From Marinoscillum sp965229915 (GTDB lineage Bacteria > Bacteroidota > Bacteroidia > Cytophagales > Cyclobacteriaceae), in contig NZ_CBDDJZ010000001.1 of assembly GCF_965229915.1 (NCBI RefSeq), positions 620,001 to 684,000 on the forward strand: a stretch of DNA of 64,000 nt, in the 5' to 3' direction. The position numbers and the translations under genes were made by a program. Under the pieces are notes generated by a model. It had not been told where the DNA came from. It worked only from the letters and a program-made list of their open reading frames with translations, and made no database searches. Below, one piece after another: positions 32,697 to 41,361 of this stretch. Position 1 is the first letter of the stretch; each line of letters starts with the position of its first letter.

Positions 32697-32939
32697 CTTG
32701 GATATTGGTATTTTAAAGAATCAGTATAAAAATAACGAAAAGTCGAAAGGAGGTCACCGCGTAGGTGTCCTAAGAAACATATCAGGCTTGCCGCCTGGGA
32801 AATCTAGGCCTTAGTGAGGGAGACGATATGTTCAAATATGTTTTCAACGGTATATTTAATTCTTCAAAGCAAAACTAATTACTATTTTTTCCCAACTCCA
32901 AGAATAAAAGAAGTTATTTCAAATTATTTTCCAAATAAT

Positions 32940-33503
32940 TTATTGTTTACGCTTCAGTTCTCCTGAGACTCCACCCGAAACAATGTATTTCATGATTTCA
33001 GTATTTCTACCATCTAGTGGAATCAATTTGGTTTTGTCTACTACGAATACATTACCCGAAAAGTTGTATGAATGTGGTAAATAAACGGTAGCCATTCCAG
33101 GAAGCCCTATTTCCTCCAGATCCTTCTGAGTGATGAATCCGGGTTTGAAAATAACTCCCTTGTCATCGAAAGGCACCAACACAGGTGTATCAAACTTCTT
33201 CTTGTCACCAGCAAAAGCAGTGACCAAATCATTGATAGAGGTGTAGATGAAGTTGACCAATGGTATTTTCTTGAGCAAATCTCCAAATAGATCAAAAAAA
33301 GGCTTGGCAAAAATGGTATTGGCCAAATAGCCAATCAGCGATGTAACGACAAAAACAGTAATAATCCCCAGTCCAGGAATCTGAATAGGCAATAAGTTGT
33401 CTGTCCAGCTCACCATGGCGATGATCACATAAACAGTAAGACCAACAGGCACTACCAGCAACAAGCCGCGTAAGAAATACCTCAAGAGTGATTGTAAGTT
33501 CAT
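32940..33503 (-). CDS. DUF502 membrane protein
   Basis: Start placed at the ATG 33503; a TTG at 33518 falls within the upstream terminator. About 187 residues. Two transmembrane segments, L-L-L-V-V-P-V-G-L-T-V-Y-V-I-I (about 10-28) and G-I-I-T-V-F-V-V-T-S-L-I-G-Y-L (about 45-62), then a soluble domain with P-L-V-N-F-I-Y, V-L-V-P-F-D and G-I-F-K-P-G-like segments (here G-V-I-F-K-P-G). DUF502 proteins are widespread, with no firm function. It is same-strand with the nqr operon but a terminator stands in between, so it is probably a separate unit. Confidence 0.85.
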   Translation of the reverse strand: MNLQSLLRYFLRGLLLVVPVGLTVYVIIAMVSWTDNLLPIQIPGLGIITVFVVTSLIGYLANTIFAKPFFDLFGDLLKKIPLVNFIYTSINDLVTAFAGDKKKFDTPVLVPFDDKGVIFKPGFITQKDLEEIGLPGMATVYLPHSYNFSGNVFVVDKTKLIPLDGRNTEIMKYIVSGGVSGELKRKQ

Positions 33504-33516
33504 AAGTGAAGTTGTC

Positions 33517-33556
33517 AAAAAATAAAAAAGGCCCTGTCGATTAAAACAAGGCCTTT
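33517..33556 (-). terminator. rho-independent terminator after nqrE
   Basis: Stem AAAGGCC / GGCCTTT with a 16-nt loop, followed on the minus strand by TTTATTTTTT. It closes the nqrABCDE unit 22 nt after the nqrE stop codon, so nqrF is not simply downstream. Confidence 0.85.
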
Positions 33557-33578
33557 CATTGAATGTTTTGTGATGTGC

Positions 33579-34190
33579 TTAAAGAGCTATACCGATAAAC
33601 GACTTAAAGGCAAGTCCCATCAGACCTGTTATAAGCATAGTGATACCTAAACCTTTCAGACCATCAGGCACATTAGAGTATTTTAGTTTCTCTCTGATGG
33701 CAGCCAATGCTACTATCGCCAGAAACCAACCTACACCTGAACCAAACCCATAAGCTGTAGCCTGAGCAATGGTATAATCTCTCTGTACCATGAACAGGGA
33801 TGCTCCAAGGATTGCACAGTTTACAGCGATCAATGGAAGGAAAATGCCTAATGATCCGTACAATGCAGGGGAGAATTTTTCAATCACCATTTCTACCAGC
33901 TGAACCATAGAAGCGATTACAGCAATAAACATGATGAACTGCAGGAACGTAAGATCCACTGTAGCAAAGTCTGCTCCTAACCAAGCCAGTGCTCCCTCTT
34001 TTAGTACATACTCTTGCAACAACCAGTTGACGGGTACAGTAATAGTCAAAACGAAGATTACTGCCATCCCAAGACCGAAAGCTGTAGACACCTTCTTAGA
34101 TACCGCCAGGAACGAACACATTCCCAGGAAGTATGCAAAGACCATGTTGTCAATGAAAGTGGCTTTGAGTGCTATGTTAAAAATATCCAT
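33579..34190 (-). CDS. nqrE: Na+-translocating NADH:quinone reductase subunit E
   Basis: 203 residues, six predicted membrane helices, paralogous to NqrD. Typical segments are F-L-G-M-C-S-F-L near the N terminus (the Cys is part of the iron centre shared with NqrD), A-V-N-C-A-I-L-G-A-S-L and G-S-G-V-G-W-F-L. It is the last nqr gene here; a terminator follows 22 nt later. Confidence 0.95.
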   Translation of the reverse strand: MDIFNIALKATFIDNMVFAYFLGMCSFLAVSKKVSTAFGLGMAVIFVLTITVPVNWLLQEYVLKEGALAWLGADFATVDLTFLQFIMFIAVIASMVQLVEMVIEKFSPALYGSLGIFLPLIAVNCAILGASLFMVQRDYTIAQATAYGFGSGVGWFLAIVALAAIREKLKYSNVPDGLKGLGITMLITGLMGLAFKSFIGIAL

Positions 34191-34209
34191 GTCTTTTCTA
34201 ATTATCTTA

Positions 34210-34881
34210 TTAGTGTTCTACGTAGCCTGTTTTAGATCGCTGGACCCATATGAGGATTCCCAGCACCATAAATGCCCCAATGGAATCTACCATCAAGCCA
34301 TTGGTTGGGAAACTTTCCCATCCGATAGCTTCGAAGATTTTGAAGTTCATGATAGAACCGGATCCAAATAACTCCCTAAAGAAAGCAACTACTAAAATGA
34401 TCCAGGCATAACCGAATCCACTTCCTAAACCATCCAAAATAGAATCGTAAGGTTTATTGGCCATGGCGAAAGCTTCTAGTCGACCCATCACAATACAGTT
34501 AGTAATGATCAGACCTACGAATGCTCCTAAAACTTTGTACATATCAAAGTAGTAAGCTTTCAACACTTCACTGACCAGTGTAACCAAGGTTGCAATGACT
34601 GCCAACTGAACAATGATCCTCACCCTACCAGGTATCAAACCTCTGATCAAAGATATGATCAGGTTGGAGAACACAATTACTGAGATTACCGCAATAGACA
34701 TCACCAACGTAGGTTCCATCTTGATGGTAATGGCCAGTGCAGAACAGATACCAAGTACCTGTACCGTAATCGGGTTGTCCTCATTCAATGGATCAGAAAC
34801 GATTCTTTTTCTTCTCTTTGAGAATAAAGCTTCAGAAGATTTTTTTACTTCTTCTTTTACTTCAGCTGTTTCAGTACTCAT
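34210..34881 (-). CDS. nqrD: Na+-translocating NADH:quinone reductase subunit D
   Basis: 223 residues. Membrane subunit with the pattern N-P-I-T-V-Q-V-L-G-I-C-S-A-L-A (cysteine of the intramembrane iron site), N-C-I-V-M-G-R-L-E-A and G-L-G-S-G-F-G-Y. The N terminus has a 35-residue charged extension compared with shorter homologues. Between nqrC (14 nt) and nqrE (19 nt) in the operon. Confidence 0.95.
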   Translation of the reverse strand: MSTETAEVKEEVKKSSEALFSKRRKRIVSDPLNEDNPITVQVLGICSALAITIKMEPTLVMSIAVISVIVFSNLIISLIRGLIPGRVRIIVQLAVIATLVTLVSEVLKAYYFDMYKVLGAFVGLIITNCIVMGRLEAFAMANKPYDSILDGLGSGFGYAWIILVVAFFRELFGSGSIMNFKIFEAIGWESFPTNGLMVDSIGAFMVLGILIWVQRSKTGYVEH

Positions 34882-34895
34882 AGACAGAGTTTTTA

Positions 34896-35654
34896 TTAGT
34901 TTAAGGCAACTTTTCCGTCGCCTGATTTTACTTTATTAATGTATGACTGGTAGTACCCAAGGTACGATTGTAGCATGGAGTTCACTCCTTTTCCAGTAAG
35001 TGTCGCTCCAGACATACCATCTACCTGATGGTCCGTCAAACCTGAGTTTCCTTCTCCCTTTACCATAGAAACAGATACCAGCTTGCCGCCTTCATAGATT
35101 TTTTTACCCACAAATCGATCTCTCACTTCTTCAGAGGTAATTCGCGCACCGAGACCAGGTGTTTCCTGTTTGTGATCAAAAGCCACACCTTTGATGGTGT
35201 TAAGATCGTTCTCAAGAGCTAGGTATCCAGAAATCCAATCCCACAGTCCCGCACCAAACATTGGAAAAATGTAGGCATCCACTTGTTCGGAGTTAGGATC
35301 ATTTTTGAATTTGAAAACTGGGAACAAACGCTCCTCAGGAGCAAAGCGATAATTCTTCTGGATGTTTACTTTCTCTGCAACCACAGGATTGCCTTTATCG
35401 TCGGTAGTCACCTCGTCTCCATTGATATCCACGACGATAGACTCCACTTTTTCATCATATAATGCAAGAATATCATTCGGATTCTCGTAAGATGAAATGT
35501 CCATAACCGCACCAAGAATCTTCTTCTTGGTATCCAACTCTATCTGCTTTTGCTGGGCTGGTTTAAGCCCCACAGATGCTAGTGACAATAGGCCGCCAAG
35601 GATTACCGTAAGTGCGACCGAAAATAGGATTATATAAGTATTAGACCGTTGCAC
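34896..35654 (-). CDS. nqrC: Na+-translocating NADH:quinone reductase subunit C (FMN-binding)
   Basis: 252 residues: one N-terminal anchor (about 6-28), periplasmic FMN-binding domain, flavinylation motif S-G-A-T at 215-218 where ApbE links FMN to the Thr, and E-T-P-G-L-G-A-R (164-171). Overlaps nqrB by 14 nt. No apbE gene is in the window, so flavin transfer relies on a gene elsewhere. Confidence 0.95.
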   Translation of the reverse strand: MQRSNTYIILFSVALTVILGGLLSLASVGLKPAQQKQIELDTKKKILGAVMDISSYENPNDILALYDEKVESIVVDINGDEVTTDDKGNPVVAEKVNIQKNYRFAPEERLFPVFKFKNDPNSEQVDAYIFPMFGAGLWDWISGYLALENDLNTIKGVAFDHKQETPGLGARITSEEVRDRFVGKKIYEGGKLVSVSMVKGEGNSGLTDHQVDGMSGATLTGKGVNSMLQSYLGYYQSYINKVKSGDGKVALN

Positions 35655-36834
35655 GTTTTAATCTTCTTTTTTTGTTAGCATCTACTACATAGTAATCAAT
35701 AAGTGGAGCAAAAACGTTCATGAATAGAATCGCCAGCATAATTCCCTCTGGATAAGCAGGGTTTACCACTCGAATCAAAACTGTTAGGATTCCAATAAGA
35801 AATCCATATATCCATTTACCTACTTCTGTTTGTGAAGCAGAAACAGGGTCTGTTGCCATAAAGACTGCTCCGAAGGCTAACCCACCAGCTACCAGGTGAT
35901 AATGTGCCGGGAAGTCCATGTACGGGTTTCCTCCAACCATGTTGAAGATCAATCCCATGAAATAGGCTCCTCCGAAAACGCTAAAAATGATTTTCCAGCT
36001 TCCCACTCCGGTTCCAATAAGGATGGCCGCACCAATCAAACACATCAGCACAGAAGTTTCTCCAATACTGCCAGGGATCGCTCCGATGAACATGTTCATC
36101 CATTCGAACATTCCATCATACCAATGACCACCGATTTCAGTCAGCATGTTAGTCCCATTTGCCATGGCCGTCGGGCCGTAAGAAAGAACCGTAGCACCTG
36201 AGAACCCGTCTACTGCTTGCTTTCCTCCAAGGTATACCCAAACGGTATCTCCTGAGATTTGACCTGGATAGGCGAAATACAGAAATGCCCTGGCTGTCAA
36301 AGCTACGTTGAGGATGTTCATTCCTGTACCTCCAAATGCTTCTTTGCCAATCACAACAGCAAAAATGGTCGCTAAAGCAACTTGCCAAAGAGGAATGGTA
36401 GGTGGCATGATCAACGCGATCAACATCCCTGTAACCAGATATCCCTCACTAATCGGGTGATTTCTGATCACACAGAACGTAAATTCAGTCAGTAGTCCCA
36501 CCGCATAGGAGACAATCACAATTGGAATAACCGGAATTGCTCCAGCGATAATCTTATCTAAAAAGGTAGCCTCTTCTCCAATAGAAATGAAGTGCTGATG
36601 TCCCACATTCCAAATTCCAAACAATAGAGCGGGAATCATGGCAATCACCACAGTAATCATTACTCTTTTCAAATCCACTGCGTCTTTGATCTGCGCCCCT
36701 TTGTTCTTGGTCAAAAGATCAGGTGCAAAAACGATGGTTCTATGTCCTTCGTAAAGGGTGTAGAATTTCTCCCACTTACCACCCTTCTCAAAGTTTGGTT
36801 TTACGCTATCAAATAATTTTTGTAATGCCTTCAT
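35641..36834 (-). CDS. nqrB: Na+-translocating NADH:quinone reductase subunit B
   Basis: 397 residues, multi-spanning (about ten helices). The FMN attachment motif is D-G-F-S-G-A-T at 209-215. Other features are P-I-S-E-G-Y-L-V-T-G (128-137), G-G-T-G-M-N-I-L-N and F-M-A-T-D-P-V-S-A-S. With NqrD/E it forms the sodium path and riboflavin site. nqrA lies 9 nt upstream. Confidence 0.96.
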   Translation of the reverse strand: MKALQKLFDSVKPNFEKGGKWEKFYTLYEGHRTIVFAPDLLTKNKGAQIKDAVDLKRVMITVVIAMIPALLFGIWNVGHQHFISIGEEATFLDKIIAGAIPVIPIVIVSYAVGLLTEFTFCVIRNHPISEGYLVTGMLIALIMPPTIPLWQVALATIFAVVIGKEAFGGTGMNILNVALTARAFLYFAYPGQISGDTVWVYLGGKQAVDGFSGATVLSYGPTAMANGTNMLTEIGGHWYDGMFEWMNMFIGAIPGSIGETSVLMCLIGAAILIGTGVGSWKIIFSVFGGAYFMGLIFNMVGGNPYMDFPAHYHLVAGGLAFGAVFMATDPVSASQTEVGKWIYGFLIGILTVLIRVVNPAYPEGIMLAILFMNVFAPLIDYYVVDANKKRRLKRATV

Positions 36835-36843
36835 TTCAATGAA

Positions 36844-38202
36844 TTAGCTATTTTTTATCAACTCAATTCCTTCTCTCAATATCGACTGGAGATCGTTCTT
36901 GGATGGATCGATGAACTCACAAAGAGCCACATCCTCTTCCACTAATTCGAAAATCCCCAACGCTTCCATTTCATCATAGTCCTCTGCAATGATTGCTTTG
37001 AACAAATAGGTTGGAAGAATATCCATAGGAAGCACTTTTTCAAAAGCTCCTGTCACCACAAATGGTCTTTCTTCACCATGAGTATTGGTATCTATCGTAT
37101 ATTCTTTGTTTTTATTCAGGAATGACAAAAGACCCAACGCTTTGTGGAAACTCAGTTTGGAAGCGCTTGGTTTTAGCCAACCCAGGAATTCTTCATAGTC
37201 ACCTTCTGGTATCACAGTCACTTGGTTGTGATAGAATCCCAGGTAACCATTCTTTCCGCAATTCTCACCGGTAAGTGGATTTCCGCTGATGAAGCGTACA
37301 TTTCCAGAAACATCACCTGTCAAATTGCCAAGCATGGCTCCACTGTATGTCTTCACATAACCAGGAGCTGACACTTCTGATCCGGTAACCGCCACCACCT
37401 TAGAGGCATCGTATTTACCCTCAGTGAAAAGCTGACCAATCTGGGCCACACCATACGGTGTTACTGTCCAGGCAATATCTCCTTTGTTGATTGGATCTAA
37501 GTGATGAATCTGCACTCCTACATTACCCGCAGGATGCGCTCCAATGAATTTGTTTAGCTCTACACCTTTTGCCTGAGCAAAAACCTGCGCAACTTCTGCA
37601 TTGCCATCTATGTTCAAATGGATCTTACCATCTGTAAATTTCTTAAGAATGTCCAAACCTGTTTGGAAGAACTGTTCCTTGTCTCCAAGTTGATAGGCCA
37701 AATCAGGAGCCAACGGGTTAGAATCAAATGCCGAAATGAAGATCGCTTTAGGCTTATCAGCCGGATCCGCCACGATTCCAAACGGACGTTGCAGGATATT
37801 AGGCCATACGCCTCCAGCTTTCATGTGTGTAAGAGCATCCTCTTTAGACAAACTTGCGATATCTGAGGCATTGAAAGTTTTGAACTTTTCAAAGACTACC
37901 TCTTTGTCTGCCAATATCTTGATCTCTAGAAGTTTACGCTTCTCCCCTCGCTTGATTTCTGCAACCTCTCCACTCACTGGAGAGCAGAAATATACATCCT
38001 CGGCAAATTTGTCATAAAGAATTGGTGTGCCGGCTTTTACCGTATCACCTTCTTTGACCAACAGTTTTGGTCGTGACATGTGAGGAAAGTCTGTTGGTTT
38101 TAATGCGAAGGTTTCTGAGAGTGATATTTCTGAGATTTTCTTCTCCGGTTTACCGGCAAGGTTGATATCAAAACCTTTCTTTAGCTTGATCGTTTTGGAC
38201 AT
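36844..38202 (-). CDS. nqrA: Na+-translocating NADH:quinone reductase subunit A
   Basis: 452 residues, soluble cytoplasmic subunit. The start K-L-K-K-G-F-D-I-N-L-A-G-K-P (6-19) and P-L-T-G-E-N-C-G-K-N-G-Y-L-G-F-Y are conserved NqrA segments. First gene of the operon nqrABCDE; a good -7 box lies 34 nt upstream. The complex couples NADH oxidation to Na+ export and quinone reduction. Confidence 0.95.
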   Translation of the reverse strand: MSKTIKLKKGFDINLAGKPEKKISEISLSETFALKPTDFPHMSRPKLLVKEGDTVKAGTPILYDKFAEDVYFCSPVSGEVAEIKRGEKRKLLEIKILADKEVVFEKFKTFNASDIASLSKEDALTHMKAGGVWPNILQRPFGIVADPADKPKAIFISAFDSNPLAPDLAYQLGDKEQFFQTGLDILKKFTDGKIHLNIDGNAEVAQVFAQAKGVELNKFIGAHPAGNVGVQIHHLDPINKGDIAWTVTPYGVAQIGQLFTEGKYDASKVVAVTGSEVSAPGYVKTYSGAMLGNLTGDVSGNVRFISGNPLTGENCGKNGYLGFYHNQVTVIPEGDYEEFLGWLKPSASKLSFHKALGLLSFLNKNKEYTIDTNTHGEERPFVVTGAFEKVLPMDILPTYLFKAIIAEDYDEMEALGIFELVEEDVALCEFIDPSKNDLQSILREGIELIKNS

Positions 38203-38235
38203 TTTCTATAATTGCGCTCTACTTGAAAATCGTTG

Positions 38236-38243
38236 CAAAAATA
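38236..38243 (-). promoter_or_regulatory. -7 box of the nqr operon promoter
   Basis: TATTTTTG on the minus strand fits TAnnTTTG; the next base is C, as usual. Distance to the nqrA ATG is 33 nt. Confidence 0.5.
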
Positions 38244-38282
38244 GTAAAAAAATGTTCAAATGAAATGTTTGATGCGATCAAT

Positions 38283-38309
38283 AAATTACTGTTTTTTGAA
38301 CGGTAATTT
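38283..38309 (-). terminator. possible weak terminator after ispH
   Basis: Inverted repeat AAATTACTGTT-TTTTG-AACGGTAATTT, 11 pairs with one G-T. The T tract on the minus strand is short, so it may act as a weak terminator or only as a 3' stabiliser. Confidence 0.4.
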
Positions 38310-38318
38310 TTAGTAAAA

Positions 38319-39209
38319 TCAAGCCTCTACCTGTTCATGTTTGGATAGAAAATTAGACACTCGCTCCATTAACCAACGTGGAGTGGAGGTAGCACCGCAA
38401 ATTCCGATACGGTCAGATGGATTGATCCAGGACAGGTCAATATCCTCCTCGTTCTCTACGAAGTAGCTTCTAGGGTTGTTTTCAAGGCAAACGTTATACA
38501 ACGCTCGTCCATTGGAACTCTTCTTGCCAGATACGAACAGAATCACGTCATGCTTACTGGAAAAGTCAACCATCTTGGGTTCACGGTTGGATACTTGCCT
38601 GCAAATACTGTCATTTGAATTGAAGTCTTCCACTGTCAGAGTACCCTTATGATCTTTGATCCGCTCTTCTATTTGCTCTTTGATGGTGTAAAAACCTTTC
38701 GTGCTTTTAGTAGTCTGACTGTATAAGACTACAGGTTTGTTGAAGTCAATTTTATCCAAATCTTCCTCGGAAGACACGATGATCGCCTCGTCATTGGTTT
38801 GTCCAGTGAGACCAATCACTTCCGCGTGTCCAGGCTTGCCGTAGATCACTACCTGACCTCCTACTTCCTGGGCTTTGTCATAGGAGTGTTTGATCCTGTT
38901 TTGCAGTTTGAGCACCACTGGACACGATGCATCGATCAGTTCGATATTGTTTTCCAGGGCAATCTGGTAAGTCTCAGGTGGTTCACCATGTGCACGAATT
39001 AGCACTTTACAATCGTGCAGTTGTTCTAACTGATTTCTATCGATGGTTCTGAGCCCTTTCTGATAAAGCCGCTCCACCTCCATCGCATTATGCACAATGT
39101 CGCCAAGACAATACAATTGCTGTCCATCGCTCATTTCGTCTTCGGCCATCTGAATGGCAAACTCTACACCAAAACAATAACCGGAATGTGGATCAATCTC
39201 TATCTGCAT
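38319..39209 (-). CDS. ispH: 4-hydroxy-3-methylbut-2-enyl diphosphate reductase
   Basis: 296 residues. Last enzyme of the non-mevalonate isoprenoid route. The three cluster cysteines are C12 (G-Y-C-F-G-V), C96 (D-A-S-C-P-V-V) and C203 (D-S-I-C-R-Q), with H41, H74 and H128 in their usual places and the Q-T-T-K-S-T motif at 165-170. Overlaps cmk by 17 nt, so they are translationally linked; the order fabD-lipoprotein-cmk-ispH runs as one leftward unit. Confidence 0.95.
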   Translation of the reverse strand: MQIEIDPHSGYCFGVEFAIQMAEDEMSDGQQLYCLGDIVHNAMEVERLYQKGLRTIDRNQLEQLHDCKVLIRAHGEPPETYQIALENNIELIDASCPVVLKLQNRIKHSYDKAQEVGGQVVIYGKPGHAEVIGLTGQTNDEAIIVSSEEDLDKIDFNKPVVLYSQTTKSTKGFYTIKEQIEERIKDHKGTLTVEDFNSNDSICRQVSNREPKMVDFSSKHDVILFVSGKKSSNGRALYNVCLENNPRSYFVENEEDIDLSWINPSDRIGICGATSTPRWLMERVSNFLSKHEQVEA

Positions 39210-39864
39210 GGATAATCTCCTTTGCTAACTCTACAATTTTATGAACTTGCTCATCGAAAGTCAAATCAGAAGTATCTATTTCCACTGCATCGTCTGCTTT
39301 GATGAGTGGTGATTCTGCCCGAGATGAGTCAATTTTATCTCTCTCTAGTAAATTGAGTTCAATGGTATTAAGTTCCTCCTCAATCCCCTTTTCTAGAAGT
39401 TCTTTTTGGCGTCTCAAAGCCCGAACTCTAGGGTTGGCGGTCATAAATACTTTTAACTCGGCATCAGGAAAAACAACAGTACCAATATCTCTTCCGTCCA
39501 TCACTATGCCCCGTTCTCTGCCTATCTGTTGCTGCTGCGCCACCATTGCTTCTCGTACCTGCCTGATCGCACTGACCTTGCTCACGTTTTCATTGATGCG
39601 CATCGTCCGGATCTCGTTTGAAACATTGGTGCCGTTCAACAGAATTTGCGAACCCAGAAATTGGATATCAACACCCTCTAAAGACGCAGCTACTGCATCA
39701 TGATCATCCAAGTTCACCTCATTGGCCAGCATGAAATAAGTGGTAGCGCGATACATGGCGCCACTGTCTATATAAATATAATGAAGTGCATCCGCCACTT
39801 TTTTGGCCGTAGAACTTTTCCCTGTCCCAGAGAACCCATCAAGGGCAACAACAATCTTTTTCAT
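39193..39864 (-). CDS. cmk: (d)CMP kinase
   Basis: 223 residues. P-loop D-G-F-S-G-T-G-K-S-S-T-A (9-20), the sequence I-Y-I-D-S-G-A-M-Y-R-A-T (30-41), and D-G-R-D-I-G-T-V-V-F-P (122-132), all diagnostic of cytidylate kinase, which phosphorylates CMP and dCMP. Follows the small lipoprotein gene with no gap (its ATG starts at 39864, the base after that stop codon). Confidence 0.95.
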   Translation of the reverse strand: MKKIVVALDGFSGTGKSSTAKKVADALHYIYIDSGAMYRATTYFMLANEVNLDDHDAVAASLEGVDIQFLGSQILLNGTNVSNEIRTMRINENVSKVSAIRQVREAMVAQQQQIGRERGIVMDGRDIGTVVFPDAELKVFMTANPRVRALRRQKELLEKGIEEELNTIELNLLERDKIDSSRAESPLIKADDAVEIDTSDLTFDEQVHKIVELAKEIIHADRD

Positions 39865-40011
39865 TTAGCAATCCTTAATTGGACAGGGTATTGGCTTACC
39901 CTTTTTAATTTGCTTCTTTTTGTAAGAAGAGGAAGGTCCTTTCCTGCAACCACTAAAAATCAAAAGTGCGGAAAGCAAAAAAAGACCTGCTATATTTCTA
40001 ATTCGTAACAT
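39865..40011 (-). CDS. 48-residue lipoprotein with C-terminal P-C-P-I-K-D-C
   Basis: A small gene on the minus strand between fabD and cmk: ATG at 40011, stop TAA at 39865-39867, 48 codons. Signal part MLRIRNIAGLFLLSALLIFS then lipobox F-S-G-C with C22 as lipid site. The mature peptide is very basic (K-K-K-Q-I-K-K-G-K) and ends I-P-C-P-I-K-D-C with a Cys pair. Fit between its neighbours is exact: 8 nt after the fabD stop and 0 nt before the cmk ATG. Function unknown; such short basic lipoproteins are easily missed by annotation. The ORF could be chance, but lipobox, basic mature peptide and tight packing argue for a real gene. Confidence 0.7.
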   Translation of the reverse strand: MLRIRNIAGLFLLSALLIFSGCRKGPSSSYKKKQIKKGKPIPCPIKDC

Positions 40012-40019
40012 CAACTATT

Positions 40020-40892
40020 CTAAAGGCTGCCGGTTTCTACACCACCATCTATTTTTTTGACCAACCCCTGTAGTACTTTACCAGGACCACATTCTATAAA
40101 TGAGGTTGCCCCATCCATAATCATGGATTGGACACTCTGTGTCCATCTGACAGGTGCTGTTAATTGTGCAACCAAATTAGTCTTGATATCATTCAGATTG
40201 GTATGACCTTTAGCATCCACATTCTGGTATACTGGACACTTTGGTTCGCTAAAATTAGTCCCTTCAATCGCCGCAGCTAGTTCTTCTCGTGCTGGCTCCA
40301 TCAATGGTGAGTGAAATGCACCACCTACTGGCAATATCATGGCTCTTTTAGCTCCAGCCTCTTTCAGCTTTTCGCAAGCTATTTCCACTCCTTTCACACT
40401 TCCTGAGATCACTAACTGTCCCGGACAGTTGTAATTTGCAGCCACTACCACTTCATCTATACCCTCGCATACTTCCTCTACTGTCTGGTCTGGAAGTGCC
40501 AAAACAGCCGCCATGGTAGACTCCTGCATTTCACAGGCCTTTTGCATGGCCATAGCTCTTTGGGAAACTAGCTTCAAACCATCTTCAAAACTCAAGGTAC
40601 CATTTGCTACCAGGGCCGAGAACTCTCCCAATGAATGACCTGCTACCATATCCGGATGGAACTGGTCAGAAATCAACGCCGTAGTTACACTATGCAAAAA
40701 GATTGCGGGTTGAGTAACTTTGGTTTGTTTCAATTCATCAGCAGTTCCTTCAAACATAATTTTGGACAATGAAAATCCAAGTACGTCGTCTGCCTGGTCA
40801 AAAAGTTCTTTTGCTTTGGGGTTATTGTCGTATAAATCTTTGCCCATTCCTGGAAACTGAGCTCCCTGTCCAGGGAATACAAATGCCTTCAT
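40020..40892 (-). CDS. fabD: malonyl CoA-acyl carrier protein transacylase
   Basis: 290 residues. Nucleophile S87 in G-H-S-L-G-E (85-90), the N-terminal F-V-F-P-G-Q-G-A-Q and G-G-A-F-H-S-P-L-M with the catalytic His. Loads malonate onto ACP for fatty acid synthesis. Candidate promoter lies 35 nt upstream. It heads the unit fabD - small lipoprotein - cmk - ispH. Confidence 0.95.
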   Translation of the reverse strand: MKAFVFPGQGAQFPGMGKDLYDNNPKAKELFDQADDVLGFSLSKIMFEGTADELKQTKVTQPAIFLHSVTTALISDQFHPDMVAGHSLGEFSALVANGTLSFEDGLKLVSQRAMAMQKACEMQESTMAAVLALPDQTVEEVCEGIDEVVVAANYNCPGQLVISGSVKGVEIACEKLKEAGAKRAMILPVGGAFHSPLMEPAREELAAAIEGTNFSEPKCPVYQNVDAKGHTNLNDIKTNLVAQLTAPVRWTQSVQSMIMDGATSFIECGPGKVLQGLVKKIDGGVETGSL

Positions 40893-40926
40893 AAATTCAG
40901 GTTTGATTCGTTGATTGATTTGGCGG

Positions 40927-40934
40927 CAAATCTA
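40927..40934 (-). promoter_or_regulatory. -7 box upstream of fabD
   Basis: TAGATTTG on the minus strand, exact TAnnTTTG followed by C; no clear -33 element. Confidence 0.45.
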
Positions 40935-40944
40935 AAGAAACATC

Positions 40945-41361
40945 CTAAGAATCTAGAAATCGATCTCGTAGTTCTGGTGTTGGCATTCGGCAAGAATCTC
41001 TTTTGCCAAACCACTTATACCTATTTTTTGCGATGATATCGTAAAAAAAATCTCTTAGTCCTCTAGGTAGGATAATGAAAACTTTCATGACTGGCCAAAG
41101 ACCACTCAACTTTCCGGCGATGCGTAGTGCTGCATCACTTTTGTAGTAAACAGCAGACGGCTCTACCAAGACAATGCTTTCTAATTGGTTATCAGACAGA
41201 TTCCGACGGCTCAACAATGTTTGTGCTTCATCTGATTGAAGTGATGCAAACTTAAAATGCCCTCCATCGCGATCAATGATGAAATTCACAGATCCATTGC
41301 AGAGATTACAGACTCCATCAAAAAGGATGACGGATTGCTCTACCTTAGCAGCTGTACCCAT
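40945..41361 (-). CDS. DCC family thiol-disulfide protein (DUF393)
   Basis: 138 residues. Contains F-D-G-V-C-N-L-C-N-G (14-23, C18 and C21), the thioredoxin-like D-x-x-C-x-x-C motif that names the DCC family, then F-I-I-D-R-D. No signal peptide. Predicted to be a redox protein, partner unknown. It begins 22 nt before the end of the upstream T9SS-sorted protein gene, so it is coupled to it even though the two have no known functional link. Confidence 0.85.
   Translation of the reverse strand: MGTAAKVEQSVILFDGVCNLCNGSVNFIIDRDGGHFKFASLQSDEAQTLLSRRNLSDNQLESIVLVEPSAVYYKSDAALRIAGKLSGLWPVMKVFIILPRGLRDFFYDIIAKNRYKWFGKRDSCRMPTPELRDRFLDS

Noticed and set aside
38283..38309. strong terminator after ispH
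   Set aside because: Stem is AT-rich and the following T tract on the minus strand is short, so it is listed only as a weak candidate.
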